This document shows positions 8,007-15,584 of a stretch of DNA of 45,843 nucleotides, in pieces. The translations under genes and the position numbers were made by a program. Origin of the DNA: an uncultured Dorea sp. (lineage in GTDB: Bacteria > Bacillota > Clostridia > Lachnospirales > Lachnospiraceae). Under the pieces are notes generated by a model. It ran no database searches. It worked only from the letters and a program-made list of their open reading frames with translations, and was not told the DNA's origin. The stretch spans positions 1 to 45,843 of the forward strand of contig CAMBRQ010000021.1 of the NCBI GenBank assembly GCA_945870325.1, read 5' to 3'. Numbering within the stretch: position 1 is the first letter of the stretch; the number at the start of each line of letters is the position of its first letter.

Positions 8007-9794
8007 ATGAAGGTATGTGAGAGGATCGTAAGATTACGTGAATTAATGAAAGAACATGAGATAGATGTCTATGTGGTTCCGACTGCTGACTTCCATCAGA
8101 GCGAATATGTTGGAGAACATTTTAAAGCAAGAAAGTTTATTACAGGCTTTTCGGGCTCTGCAGGGACGGCAGTGATCACAATGACGGAAGCACGCCTGTG
8201 GACGGACGGAAGATACTTTATCCAGGCGGCAGCACAGTTGGAAGGGTCAACGGTAGAACTGATGAAGATGGGTGAACCGGGAGTACCTGAACTGACGGCA
8301 TATCTTAAGGATGTTATTCCGGAGAACGGTGTGCTGGGATTCGATGGACGTGTCGTGGCTATGGGAGAAGGCCAGGAATACGAGAAGATAGCAACTGGGA
8401 AGAATGCAGGCGTTAAATATGGTTATGACTTAATTGATCAAGTGTGGGAAGATCGCCCGGTATTATCAGAAGAACCGGCATTTGCTCTGGATATCCAGTA
8501 TACAGGGGAAGCAACAGAGAGCAAGTTAAAGAGAATCCGCGAATTCATGAAGGAATGCGGCGCAACAGCACATGTAGTTACAACGCTGGATGATATCTGC
8601 TGGACATTGAATATGCGTGGAAATGATATTGAATTCTTCCCACTGGTGCTTTCTTATGCGTTGATTACGATGGATGGGGTACATCTGTATATCAATGAAG
8701 CAAAATTAAGCACAGAAATGAAACAGGCATTTGCAGCAGACGGTGTTCTTCTTCATCCTTATAATGATATTTATGAAGATATTAAGAACTTAGGAGATGA
8801 AGAAGTACTGCTGATTGATCCATCAAAATTAAATTATGCTCTTTACAGCAATATTCCGGAACATGTGAAGAAAGTAGAGAAGCAGAATCCGGAGATACTG
8901 TTTAAAGCGATGAAGAATCCGGTGGAGATTGAGAATATCCGTAAAGCGCAGATTAAGGACAGTGTGGCACATGTTAGATTCATGAAGTGGCTGAAAGAAA
9001 ATGTTGGAAAGATGAAGATTACGGAGATGAGTGCATCTGATAAGTTAGATGAATTCCGTGAAGAGCTGGGGAATTTCATCCGTCCAAGTTTCGAGCCAAT
9101 CTCATCTTTCGGGGAACATTGTGCGCTCTGCCATTACACGTCTTCACCTGAGACGGATGTAGAGTTAAAGGAGGGTAATCTCTTCCTTACGGATACAGGT
9201 GCCGGATTCTATGAAGGGTCTACTGATGTGACCAGAACTTATGCCTTGGGGGAAGTTCCGCAGATCATGAAGGACCATTTTACACTGGTAGCAATCAGTA
9301 ATCTTCAGCTTGCAAGTGCGAAGTTTTTAGAGGGCTGTAACGGTATGAATCTGGATATTCTGGCAAGAAAACCATTCTGGGATCGGGGAATCAACTTTAA
9401 TCATGGAACCGGTCATGGCGTGGGATATCTGCTGAATATCCACGAAAGCCCGACAGGATTCCGGTGGAGATACAGAGCGGGCGAGACCCACCAGTTTGAA
9501 GAGGGTATGGTAATTACAGATGAGCCGGGTATCTATATTGAAGGTTCCCATGGTGTGCGTCTGGAGAATGAACTGCTGGTATGTAAAGGGGAGAAGAATG
9601 AATATGGACAATTCATGTATTTCGAACCGATTACCTATATCCCGATGGATCTGGATGCATTGAATCCGGATATGATGTCCGCGGAAGACAAAAAATTGTT
9701 GAATGATTATCACAAATTGGTTTATGAGAAGGTTGCTCCTCATCTGAATGAGGAAGAACAGAATTGGCTAAGACAATATACCAGAGAAATTTAA
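8007..9794 (+). CDS. Aminopeptidase P family protein (M24B, Xaa-Pro aminopeptidase)
   Basis: 595 residues, the long three-domain form. Two N-terminal creatinase-like domains (about 1-300; TDGRYFIQAA and DDICWTLNMRGNDIEFFP visible) precede the pita-bread catalytic domain. Metal ligands are in LTDTGAGFYEGSTDVTRT (two Asp), GTGHGVGYLLNIHE (His), TDEPGIY (Glu) and VRLENELLV (Glu). It cleaves the bond before proline, so it complements the other aminopeptidases. TTGGGAGG precedes the ATG. It is the third gene of the operon; the hairpin element at 9825-9892 follows. Confidence 0.94.
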   Translation: MKVCERIVRLRELMKEHEIDVYVVPTADFHQSEYVGEHFKARKFITGFSGSAGTAVITMTEARLWTDGRYFIQAAAQLEGSTVELMKMGEPGVPELTAYLKDVIPENGVLGFDGRVVAMGEGQEYEKIATGKNAGVKYGYDLIDQVWEDRPVLSEEPAFALDIQYTGEATESKLKRIREFMKECGATAHVVTTLDDICWTLNMRGNDIEFFPLVLSYALITMDGVHLYINEAKLSTEMKQAFAADGVLLHPYNDIYEDIKNLGDEEVLLIDPSKLNYALYSNIPEHVKKVEKQNPEILFKAMKNPVEIENIRKAQIKDSVAHVRFMKWLKENVGKMKITEMSASDKLDEFREELGNFIRPSFEPISSFGEHCALCHYTSSPETDVELKEGNLFLTDTGAGFYEGSTDVTRTYALGEVPQIMKDHFTLVAISNLQLASAKFLEGCNGMNLDILARKPFWDRGINFNHGTGHGVGYLLNIHESPTGFRWRYRAGETHQFEEGMVITDEPGIYIEGSHGVRLENELLVCKGEKNEYGQFMYFEPITYIPMDLDALNPDMMSAEDKKLLNDYHKLVYEKVAPHLNEEEQNWLRQYTREI

Positions 9795-9824
9795 TTTCTC
9801 ACGTTTGAATTCTACCCTTCAGTG

Positions 9825-9892
9825 AGATGTGCTCCTCCTGTGGCAGGCAGTGGATATGACAATCTGCTGAGTGCTGCAGGAGGAGTATGTCT
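9825..9892 (+). repeat. Hairpin element, copy 1 of a pair bracketing the YitT genes
   Basis: A 16-bp stem (9825-9840 with 9877-9892) encloses a 36-nt loop containing GCAGGCAGTG. The outer seven base pairs (AGATGTG with TATGTCT, including conserved G-U pairs) and the loop word are the same as in the copy at 11753-11814, while the inner stem differs but stays paired. It lies between aminopeptidase P and the first YitT gene. It may act as a terminator, but only a weak T tract follows. Confidence 0.8.
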
Positions 9893-9956
9893 TTGTTCTT
9901 GTAAGGAAGATTAGAGTAAGGTGTGTCAATACATTAGATATGGAGGTAATAGACGG

Positions 9957-10817
9957 ATGAATAAGAAGAATAAGGGGAGGATACTCAAGGAATACACAAT
10001 ATTGACGCTGATAACGACTGTGCTGGTATTCGCTGACTATGTGTTCAAATTCCCGAATCATTTTACGTTTGGCGGTGTATCAGGTTTTTCTGTTCTTTTA
10101 AGCGGTATGTTCGGGGGAACAGCGAATACATATGCATTCGTTATTAATATTGTTCTATTGATTGTTGGTTTCATCGTACTGGGGAAAGAATTCGGTGTAA
10201 AGTCGGTGTATGTAAGTCTTCTTTGCAGTGCGGAACTGGAGGCAGTACAATACCTCTTCCCGTTCGAGGGACCGCTTACAGATCAGCCGCTTCTGGAACT
10301 TGTATTTGCATTCTTACTTGCGGCAGCTTGCTCAGCAGTATTCTTCAATATGGATGCGTCTAGCGGCGGAACGGACATTATTGCTTTGATTCTGAAGAAA
10401 TATACGAGTATTCAGATCGGAAAGGCTCTCTTGATCACAGATTTTTGCGTGGTGATTCTTTCATTCTGGGTATATGGAGCGACGATCGGATTGTTCTCTA
10501 TGACAGGTTTCCTGGCGAAATCATTCTTCGTTGATACGGTGATTGAGAGTCTGAATCTGTGCAAATATTTTACAATCGTATCGGAGAATCCGCAGCCGAT
10601 CTGTGATTTTATCCATAAGGAACTGAATCACAGTGCGACGGTATATCATGCTGAAGGATCTTATTCCCACAAGGATAAGACGGTGATACTGACGGTGGTG
10701 AACAGAGGACAGGCTGTGAAACTTCGGAATTTCGTTCATGGAATAGACGGGCAGGCGTTTATGATGATTACGAACAGCAGCGAGATTATAGGAAATGGAT
10801 TCCGGGGTGGCAATTAG
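9957..10817 (+). CDS. YitT family membrane protein (DUF2179), first paralogue
   Basis: 286 residues from ATG 9957, which has GGAGGT nine nucleotides upstream; an in-frame upstream extension lacks a ribosome site. Five or six membrane helices occupy about residues 15-200, with family words GGVSGFSVLLSG, LGKEFGVKSV and MDASSGGTDIIA. The C-terminal 80 residues (FTIVSENPQPICDFI onward) form the cytoplasmic DUF2179 domain. The function of YitT proteins is not established. A second, clearly related copy follows 31 nt downstream, and related hairpins flank the pair. Confidence 0.92.
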   Translation: MNKKNKGRILKEYTILTLITTVLVFADYVFKFPNHFTFGGVSGFSVLLSGMFGGTANTYAFVINIVLLIVGFIVLGKEFGVKSVYVSLLCSAELEAVQYLFPFEGPLTDQPLLELVFAFLLAAACSAVFFNMDASSGGTDIIALILKKYTSIQIGKALLITDFCVVILSFWVYGATIGLFSMTGFLAKSFFVDTVIESLNLCKYFTIVSENPQPICDFIHKELNHSATVYHAEGSYSHKDKTVILTVVNRGQAVKLRNFVHGIDGQAFMMITNSSEIIGNGFRGGN

Positions 10818-10848
10818 CAGGAGATTGGTTTTTAAAGGAGTATGATTC

Positions 10849-11706
10849 ATGAAAGCAAAGATAACTATGAGAGAATTTTTCTTAATGCTGGCAGGTATGT
10901 TCCTGATGTCTGCTGCTGTGTATTATGAGATGATGCCCAATGATCTGGTGCTTGGGAGTCTGTCGGGGCTTGTGATGGTTCTGGCGAATTTTATTCCGCT
11001 TAAGATATCGACGTTGACATTCATCTTGAATCTGTTGCTTCTGGTTGTCGGATATGTGTTCATCGGGAAGGAATTCGGTGTGAAGACGGTGCTGGCATCT
11101 CTGATGCTTCCAATGTATCTTAGAATCTTCGAGATCTTAACGCCGAATGTAGAATCTCTGTCAGGAAATCTGGTGATTGATCTGGTTTGTTTTATGGTGG
11201 TGATCAGTGCCGGGCAGGCGGTCTTATTTAACATGAATGCATCTTCCGGCGGGATTGATATTGTTGCGAAACTTCTGAATAAATATCTGGGGCTTAAGAT
11301 GGGAAAGAGTATCACGGTTGTGGGGTTCCTGATCTCTTTCATGTCGATTCTGGTCTATGACAGGCAGACGATGGTGATCAGCCTGGTGGGAACATTCATC
11401 TATGGAATTGTATTGGATCAGTTCTGTGATGGATTCCGGATTCGTAAGAGAGTCTGTATACTTTCTAAGAAACATAAGGAGATTCAGGAATACATTGTAA
11501 GAGAACTGCACAGGGGAGCGACTCTGTATCTGGCATATGGAGGGCTTGATCATGCGGAGCACATGGAGATAGAGACGATTCTTGAGAAGAGTGAATATGG
11601 GAAATTATTGTCTTTCATTCATCAGGTTGATCCGACTGCATTCGTGACGGTTAGTACGGTGAATGAAGTGATAGGGGAATGGAATAGTAGAAAAGGTGTA
11701 ATTTGA
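10849..11706 (+). CDS. YitT family membrane protein (DUF2179), second paralogue
   Basis: 285 residues, about the same length and topology as the preceding gene, with matching landmarks: GSLSGLVMVLAN, IGKEFGVKTVLASL, MNASSGGIDIVAKLL and C-terminal VCILSKKHKEIQEYIV. The pair looks like an old tandem duplication; the proteins have clearly diverged, so they may form a hetero-oligomer. TTTAAAGGAG precedes the ATG. The element at 11753-11814 follows and separates it from the convergent aminotransferase. Confidence 0.92.
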   Translation: MKAKITMREFFLMLAGMFLMSAAVYYEMMPNDLVLGSLSGLVMVLANFIPLKISTLTFILNLLLLVVGYVFIGKEFGVKTVLASLMLPMYLRIFEILTPNVESLSGNLVIDLVCFMVVISAGQAVLFNMNASSGGIDIVAKLLNKYLGLKMGKSITVVGFLISFMSILVYDRQTMVISLVGTFIYGIVLDQFCDGFRIRKRVCILSKKHKEIQEYIVRELHRGATLYLAYGGLDHAEHMEIETILEKSEYGKLLSFIHQVDPTAFVTVSTVNEVIGEWNSRKGVI

Positions 11707-11752
11707 TTTATATAGAAAGAGATGTTATCACATTTTTTGTTTAACGATACCT

Positions 11753-11814
11753 AGATGTGCGCCCCTTGCCGCAGGCAGTGATTATGTACTGACTGTGGCA
11801 AGGGGCGTATGTCT
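11753..11814 (+). repeat. Hairpin element, copy 2 of the YitT-bracketing pair
   Basis: An 18-bp stem (11753-11770 with 11797-11814) with a loop starting GCAGGCAGTG. Compared with copy 1, inner stem CTCCTCCTG is replaced by CGCCCCTTG, with matching changes on the other arm. The region 11707-11853 between convergent genes otherwise holds nothing recognisable. Confidence 0.8.
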
Positions 11815-11853
11815 TTGGAATGCTATTAGATTGTTTATGTTTGTGATTAAGAG

Positions 11854-13071
11854 TTACTTTTGTTTGTATCCGTCAAGGAATTCTCCCATGCGTCTGACTG
11901 CATCTCCCAGCATATGTGCTTCCGGAAGCATTACGATTCGGAAGTGATCCGGCTCGCTCCAGTCGAATCCGCTTCCTGGCACAAGTAGGATATTCGTAGC
12001 ATATAGCAGGTCGTGGGCGAATTGCTTGTCATTCGTGATGTTGAATTTTTTTACATCCAGTTTTGGGAAAATATAAAAGGCGCTGTTGTTCTTCACGAAT
12101 GAGATTCCGTTAATCTTCTCCAGTTTCCGAACGGTTGCTTCTCGCTGTTCGTAGATCCTTCCTCCCGGACGTACCATAGATGCAGGTGTCTCCATATCCT
12201 CAAGTGCTGCCGGAATTACGATCTGTGCGAGCGTGTTGGCACAAAGCCGCATAGAGGTCAACTGGATAATTCCCTGTCTGTAATCTTCTGTCAGATGTCT
12301 TGGACCGCTGATCACCATCCATCCGCAGCGGTAGCCGCAGAGGCAGTGGGATTTGGACAATCCGTTCAGTGTGATGATCGGCAGATCTTCAGCAAGAGAT
12401 GCGAGAGAAGTGTGGATAAGCCCGTCCATGACCAGGCGGTCGTAGATCTCATCTGCGAAGATCAAAAGTCCGGCTTCTCTTGCAACCTTAGTTAGTTCCA
12501 TCAGTATCTCTTTGGAATATAGTACACCTGTTGGATTGTTCGGATTGATGATTACCATGGCTTTGGTTCTTGGTGTGATCTTGGAGCGGATATCCTGAAT
12601 ATCCGGGTACCAGCCTGCTTTCTCATCACAGGTGTAGAATACTGGCTTTCCTCCGGCAAGATATACGGAGTTGCCCCAGAGTGAATAACTTGGAGAAGGT
12701 ACAAGCACCTCGTCTCCATCATTTAATAATGGCATTAGTGCAAATGATACTACTTCGCTGACGCCGTTACCGATGAATACATCATCCGGGGTAATCTCTT
12801 TGATTCCTTTGGTCTTCTCATATTCACAGATGGCTGTTCTTGCTTTCGGCATGCCTTTGAAATCACAGTATCCTACTCCATCTTGGATATGTTGGTTCAA
12901 AGCATTTTCGATACTCTTCGGAAGACCGAAGCCGAATGACGCAGGATTGCCTGTGTTAAGTTTCAGCACATTGATGCCCTGCTCCTGCATCTTCATTGCC
13001 TCCATGAATAATGGTCCTCTGATATCAGAGTGTACGTTTTGCATTCTGTCTGCTCTCATTATCTTTTCCAT
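11854..13071 (-). CDS. PLP-dependent class I/II aminotransferase (AlaA-like)
   Basis: 405 residues from ATG 13071 (EKIMRADRMQNVHSDIRGPL), the usual start of this family; longer in-frame starts at 13161 (ATG) and 13185 (TTG) add a non-conserved stretch and cannot be excluded. Fold type I landmarks: LNTGNPASFGF, IINPNNPTGVLYS (PLP-phosphate/Asn region), ADEIYDRLV, the Schiff-base lysine in LNGLSKSHCLCGYRCGW, and the substrate arginine in HFRIVMLPE. It likely moves amino groups between alanine or related amino acids and 2-oxoglutarate. It is divergent from a LysR gene that may control it. Confidence 0.9.
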   Translation of the reverse strand: MEKIMRADRMQNVHSDIRGPLFMEAMKMQEQGINVLKLNTGNPASFGFGLPKSIENALNQHIQDGVGYCDFKGMPKARTAICEYEKTKGIKEITPDDVFIGNGVSEVVSFALMPLLNDGDEVLVPSPSYSLWGNSVYLAGGKPVFYTCDEKAGWYPDIQDIRSKITPRTKAMVIINPNNPTGVLYSKEILMELTKVAREAGLLIFADEIYDRLVMDGLIHTSLASLAEDLPIITLNGLSKSHCLCGYRCGWMVISGPRHLTEDYRQGIIQLTSMRLCANTLAQIVIPAALEDMETPASMVRPGGRIYEQREATVRKLEKINGISFVKNNSAFYIFPKLDVKKFNITNDKQFAHDLLYATNILLVPGSGFDWSEPDHFRIVMLPEAHMLGDAVRRMGEFLDGYKQK

Positions 13072-13185
13072 ATCTTTTTCCCCGCTTTGTCGTAGTAGTT
13101 CATTCCAATTCAATCCCCAAATTTGTGAACTGGAATGTATTTCCTTATTTGCCTTAATCATACTCTGGTGATATAATATATTCAA

Positions 13186-13262
13186 ATATCTATAATAGTA
13201 TATTAGTTATATTGATTTGACTATAATATTAAATTACAAGGTGTTAACCTGAGGAGTCGCGT
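13186..13262. promoter_or_regulatory. Divergent promoter region between aminotransferase and LysR genes
   Basis: The gap holds TATAAT on the plus strand at 13222-13227 and a symmetric AT-rich stretch in which TATAATAGT (near 13191) faces ACTATAATA (near 13220), a rough inverted repeat of the kind LysR proteins bind. GAGGAG lies just before the LysR ATG. The binding site is inferred. Confidence 0.4.
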
Positions 13263-14201
13263 ATGTTTACCTGGAAGAAATATGTTTATGAAGTGTATCG
13301 GGAGAAGAGTTTTTCAAAAGCCGCACAGAATCTCTACATCAGCCAGCCATCTTTAAGCGCGCGGATTAAGAAGGTAGAGGAGCGCATCGGGGTGCCGCTG
13401 TTCGACAGAAGCACAAGCCCGCTTCAACTTACGGAGGTGGGGAAAGCCTATATCGAAGCGGCGGAGGAGATATTCCAGATCGAGCAGCGGGTGGAGAATT
13501 ATATTAATAACTTGACGACGCTTAAGACAGGGCATCTGGCGGTCGGTGCGAGTACCCTTTTCGCGGCGTATGTCCTCCCGTCTTTGATTACCCGGTTCAA
13601 TCAGAAGTTCCCGGATGTACATATCCAGCTGATTGAGGGGAATACGACGCAGTTGGAGGAGATGCTCAGTAATAACTCGCTGGATTTTGTCATCGATAAT
13701 TATCACTATGATAGTATCATGTATAATAAAGAATTGTATTGTAAAGAGAATATTCTTCTTGCGGTGCCGAAGCATTTTGAAGTCCATGAGCATCTGAAGG
13801 TGTATCAGTTGTCCTATCACAATATTAAGAATCGAAGTTATCTGAATAAATTATATCCGGCGGTTCCGCTGAGTGAATTCGCTGAGATTCCGTTCATTAT
13901 GCTGACTCCGGGGAATGATACGCGTATTCGTGGGGATCGGTTATGCAAGGAGGCGGGATTCCATCCGAATATTATTCTGGAATTCAATCAGCAGTCTACG
14001 GCATATATGGCATCTTCAACTCAGTTGGGGGCAACATTTATCAGTGATATACTGGTGAGCCAGCTGCCATCTTTTGAGAGTCTTGTGTATTATAAGCTGG
14101 ATGGGGAAGATGCGAAGAGAGAGGTATTTTTCTATTATAAGAATCATAAGTATAAGACGCGGGTTATGGAGGAATTCATTGGTATGATGCATGAACTATG
14201 A
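13263..14201 (+). CDS. LysR family transcriptional regulator
   Basis: 312 residues. The N-terminal helix-turn-helix is canonical (FSKAAQNLYISQPSLSARIKK, then VEERIGVPLFDRS). Residues about 90-300 form a periplasmic-binding-like effector domain starting LAVGASTLFAAYVLPSLI. By the usual LysR arrangement it should regulate the divergent aminotransferase gene in response to an amino acid or keto acid; that is inference. No co-transcribed gene follows. Confidence 0.93.
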   Translation: MFTWKKYVYEVYREKSFSKAAQNLYISQPSLSARIKKVEERIGVPLFDRSTSPLQLTEVGKAYIEAAEEIFQIEQRVENYINNLTTLKTGHLAVGASTLFAAYVLPSLITRFNQKFPDVHIQLIEGNTTQLEEMLSNNSLDFVIDNYHYDSIMYNKELYCKENILLAVPKHFEVHEHLKVYQLSYHNIKNRSYLNKLYPAVPLSEFAEIPFIMLTPGNDTRIRGDRLCKEAGFHPNIILEFNQQSTAYMASSTQLGATFISDILVSQLPSFESLVYYKLDGEDAKREVFFYYKNHKYKTRVMEEFIGMMHEL

Positions 14202-14357
14202 TGCAAGGTACAGCCTGGATTGCGCTTTGAAGGAATGTTTGATAGAGTTATAGTTAACAGATAACTGCTTGGATAATATAAGAAACTATCTGCGTTTTGG
14301 GAAATATATTATTTAACCCTTATCCTCATTTACTTCAGATAAACTGCCTGAGTCGGG

Positions 14358-15339
14358 ATGAATTCCCATATATTGGCAGAAGATATAAAAGTAGAACATA
14401 GAAGCAATAGAACAGCGTGTTGAATCAGAACAGAAGTATCCTTATGAGGATGCAGCACTAAAGATAGCGGCTCAGTATTTTGGAGAGGAGTTCCTGCCAT
14501 ATTTGGGGGTAAAAGAAAAACTAAGATATATTGCGCCAACGGAAAGCGTACATTTAGAAGTCAGGAGAATGTATCAGGATTTTAATTATGTACTGGAAGA
14601 TGGTCTGTGGCTGCATTTGGAATTTGAAAGTGATAGCATTAAGACAGAAGATATGCGGCGGTTCCGGGAGTATGAGGCTACAACGAGCAGAACATATAAA
14701 GTAGATATAACTACTTATGTTATATGCTCGTCTACAGTGAAAAATCCGCTTACGGAATTGAAAACAGGAATCAGCACTTATAGAATTCGTGTTATTCGCT
14801 TAAAAGATAAAAATGCAGATCAGATTTTTGAACGACTGTTTCAGAAGCAAAAAAGAAAAATTACTTTAGATAAGGCTGATTTAATGGAAGCTGTATTAAC
14901 GCCATTAATGTCAGGAAAGTCTTCGGAAAAAGAGAGGATTCTCAATATTAGCAGACTTCTCAAGAATGAAGAGGATAGTGTATCCAGAGATGAGATGGAA
15001 AAACTGCAGGCAGTCATGTATGCGCTTGCAGTAAAGTTTCTGACAAAAGTGGAATTAAGAGAGGTGAAGGAGGTATTGAAGATGACGATATTAGGAGAGA
15101 TGCTTCGAGAGGATGCGTTGATGGAGGGAAGAGCAGAGGGAAGAGCAGAAGGAAGACAGCAGACCATTATCATGCAGGTTTGTAAAAAATTGAAGAAAGG
15201 TAAGAATGTGGAGCAGATTGCAGAGGCTTTGGAAGAAGAGGTTTCTTATATTGAACGTATTTATCAGGTGGCTCAGAAATATGCTCCAGATTATGATGAA
15301 GAAAAGGTATATAAAGAGATATTGGGGGAAAATAGATAA
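14358..15339 (+). pseudogene. Rpn family (PD-(D/E)XK nuclease/putative transposase) gene with an N-terminal frameshift
   Basis: The frame from 14395 to 15339 encodes an almost complete Rpn-family protein: YPYEDAALKIAAQYFGEEFL, APTESVHLEVRRMYQDFN, a nuclease-like core (LHLEFESDS, then RRFREYEA), a helical middle, and the typical C-terminus with GRAEGRAEGR repeats and QVCKKLKKGKN. There is no start codon in that frame before the TAG at 14392. An ATG at 14358 in another frame reads NSHILAEDIKVEHR, the expected family N-terminus, then stops. Losing one base near 14398-14403 explains both. A shortened protein from TTG 14503 is possible. Characterised members promote recombination and are often gained and lost. 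Confidence 0.8.
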
Positions 15340-15372
15340 GGTTGTGAATGGGTGGATTCAAAGATTTTTTTG

Positions 15373-15401
15373 TTGACAACGGATATATTTTCATGTATAT
15401 T
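15373..15401 (+). promoter_or_regulatory. Promoter of the manganese riboswitch/ATPase transcript
   Basis: Consensus TTGACA (15373-15378), 17-nt spacer, TATATT (15396-15401). Transcription should begin about 15408, exactly at the 5' edge of the riboswitch. Confidence 0.9.
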
Positions 15402-15408
15402 GGGTAAC

Positions 15409-15515
15409 AATAAGAGGGAGTAACTTGCGCCTGAGGATGGTTATACGGGCGTTTGCGATGTCGTCAGTACGATGAGCGATCATCCGTATCGTAATGAAAT
15501 GGTGAGACTTTTATT
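15409..15515 (+). promoter_or_regulatory. yybP-ykoY family (Mn2+) riboswitch aptamer
   Basis: Closing stem P1 is AATAAGAG (15409-15416) with CTTTTATT (15508-15515), eight pairs. Inside are the conserved class words GAGGGAGTAAC and GTCGTCAGTACGATGAGC. Known members bind Mn2+ and turn on exporters. The 3' strand of P1 overlaps the 5' arm of the following terminator, so ligand-stabilised P1 would prevent termination: an ON switch. The downstream P-type ATPase fits this logic. Confidence 0.88.
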
Positions 15516-15552
15516 GCATAAATAATATTATGCAATAGGGGTCTCTTTTTTA
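15504..15552 (+). terminator. Riboswitch-controlled intrinsic terminator
   Basis: A 16-bp stem (15504-15519 with 15530-15545, some G-U) followed by TTTTTTT. Its 5' arm uses bases that P1 of the aptamer needs, so the two folds exclude each other. Confidence 0.88.
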
Positions 15553-15584
15553 ATCTCTATTGCGTGAAAAGAGAGGAGAATAAG

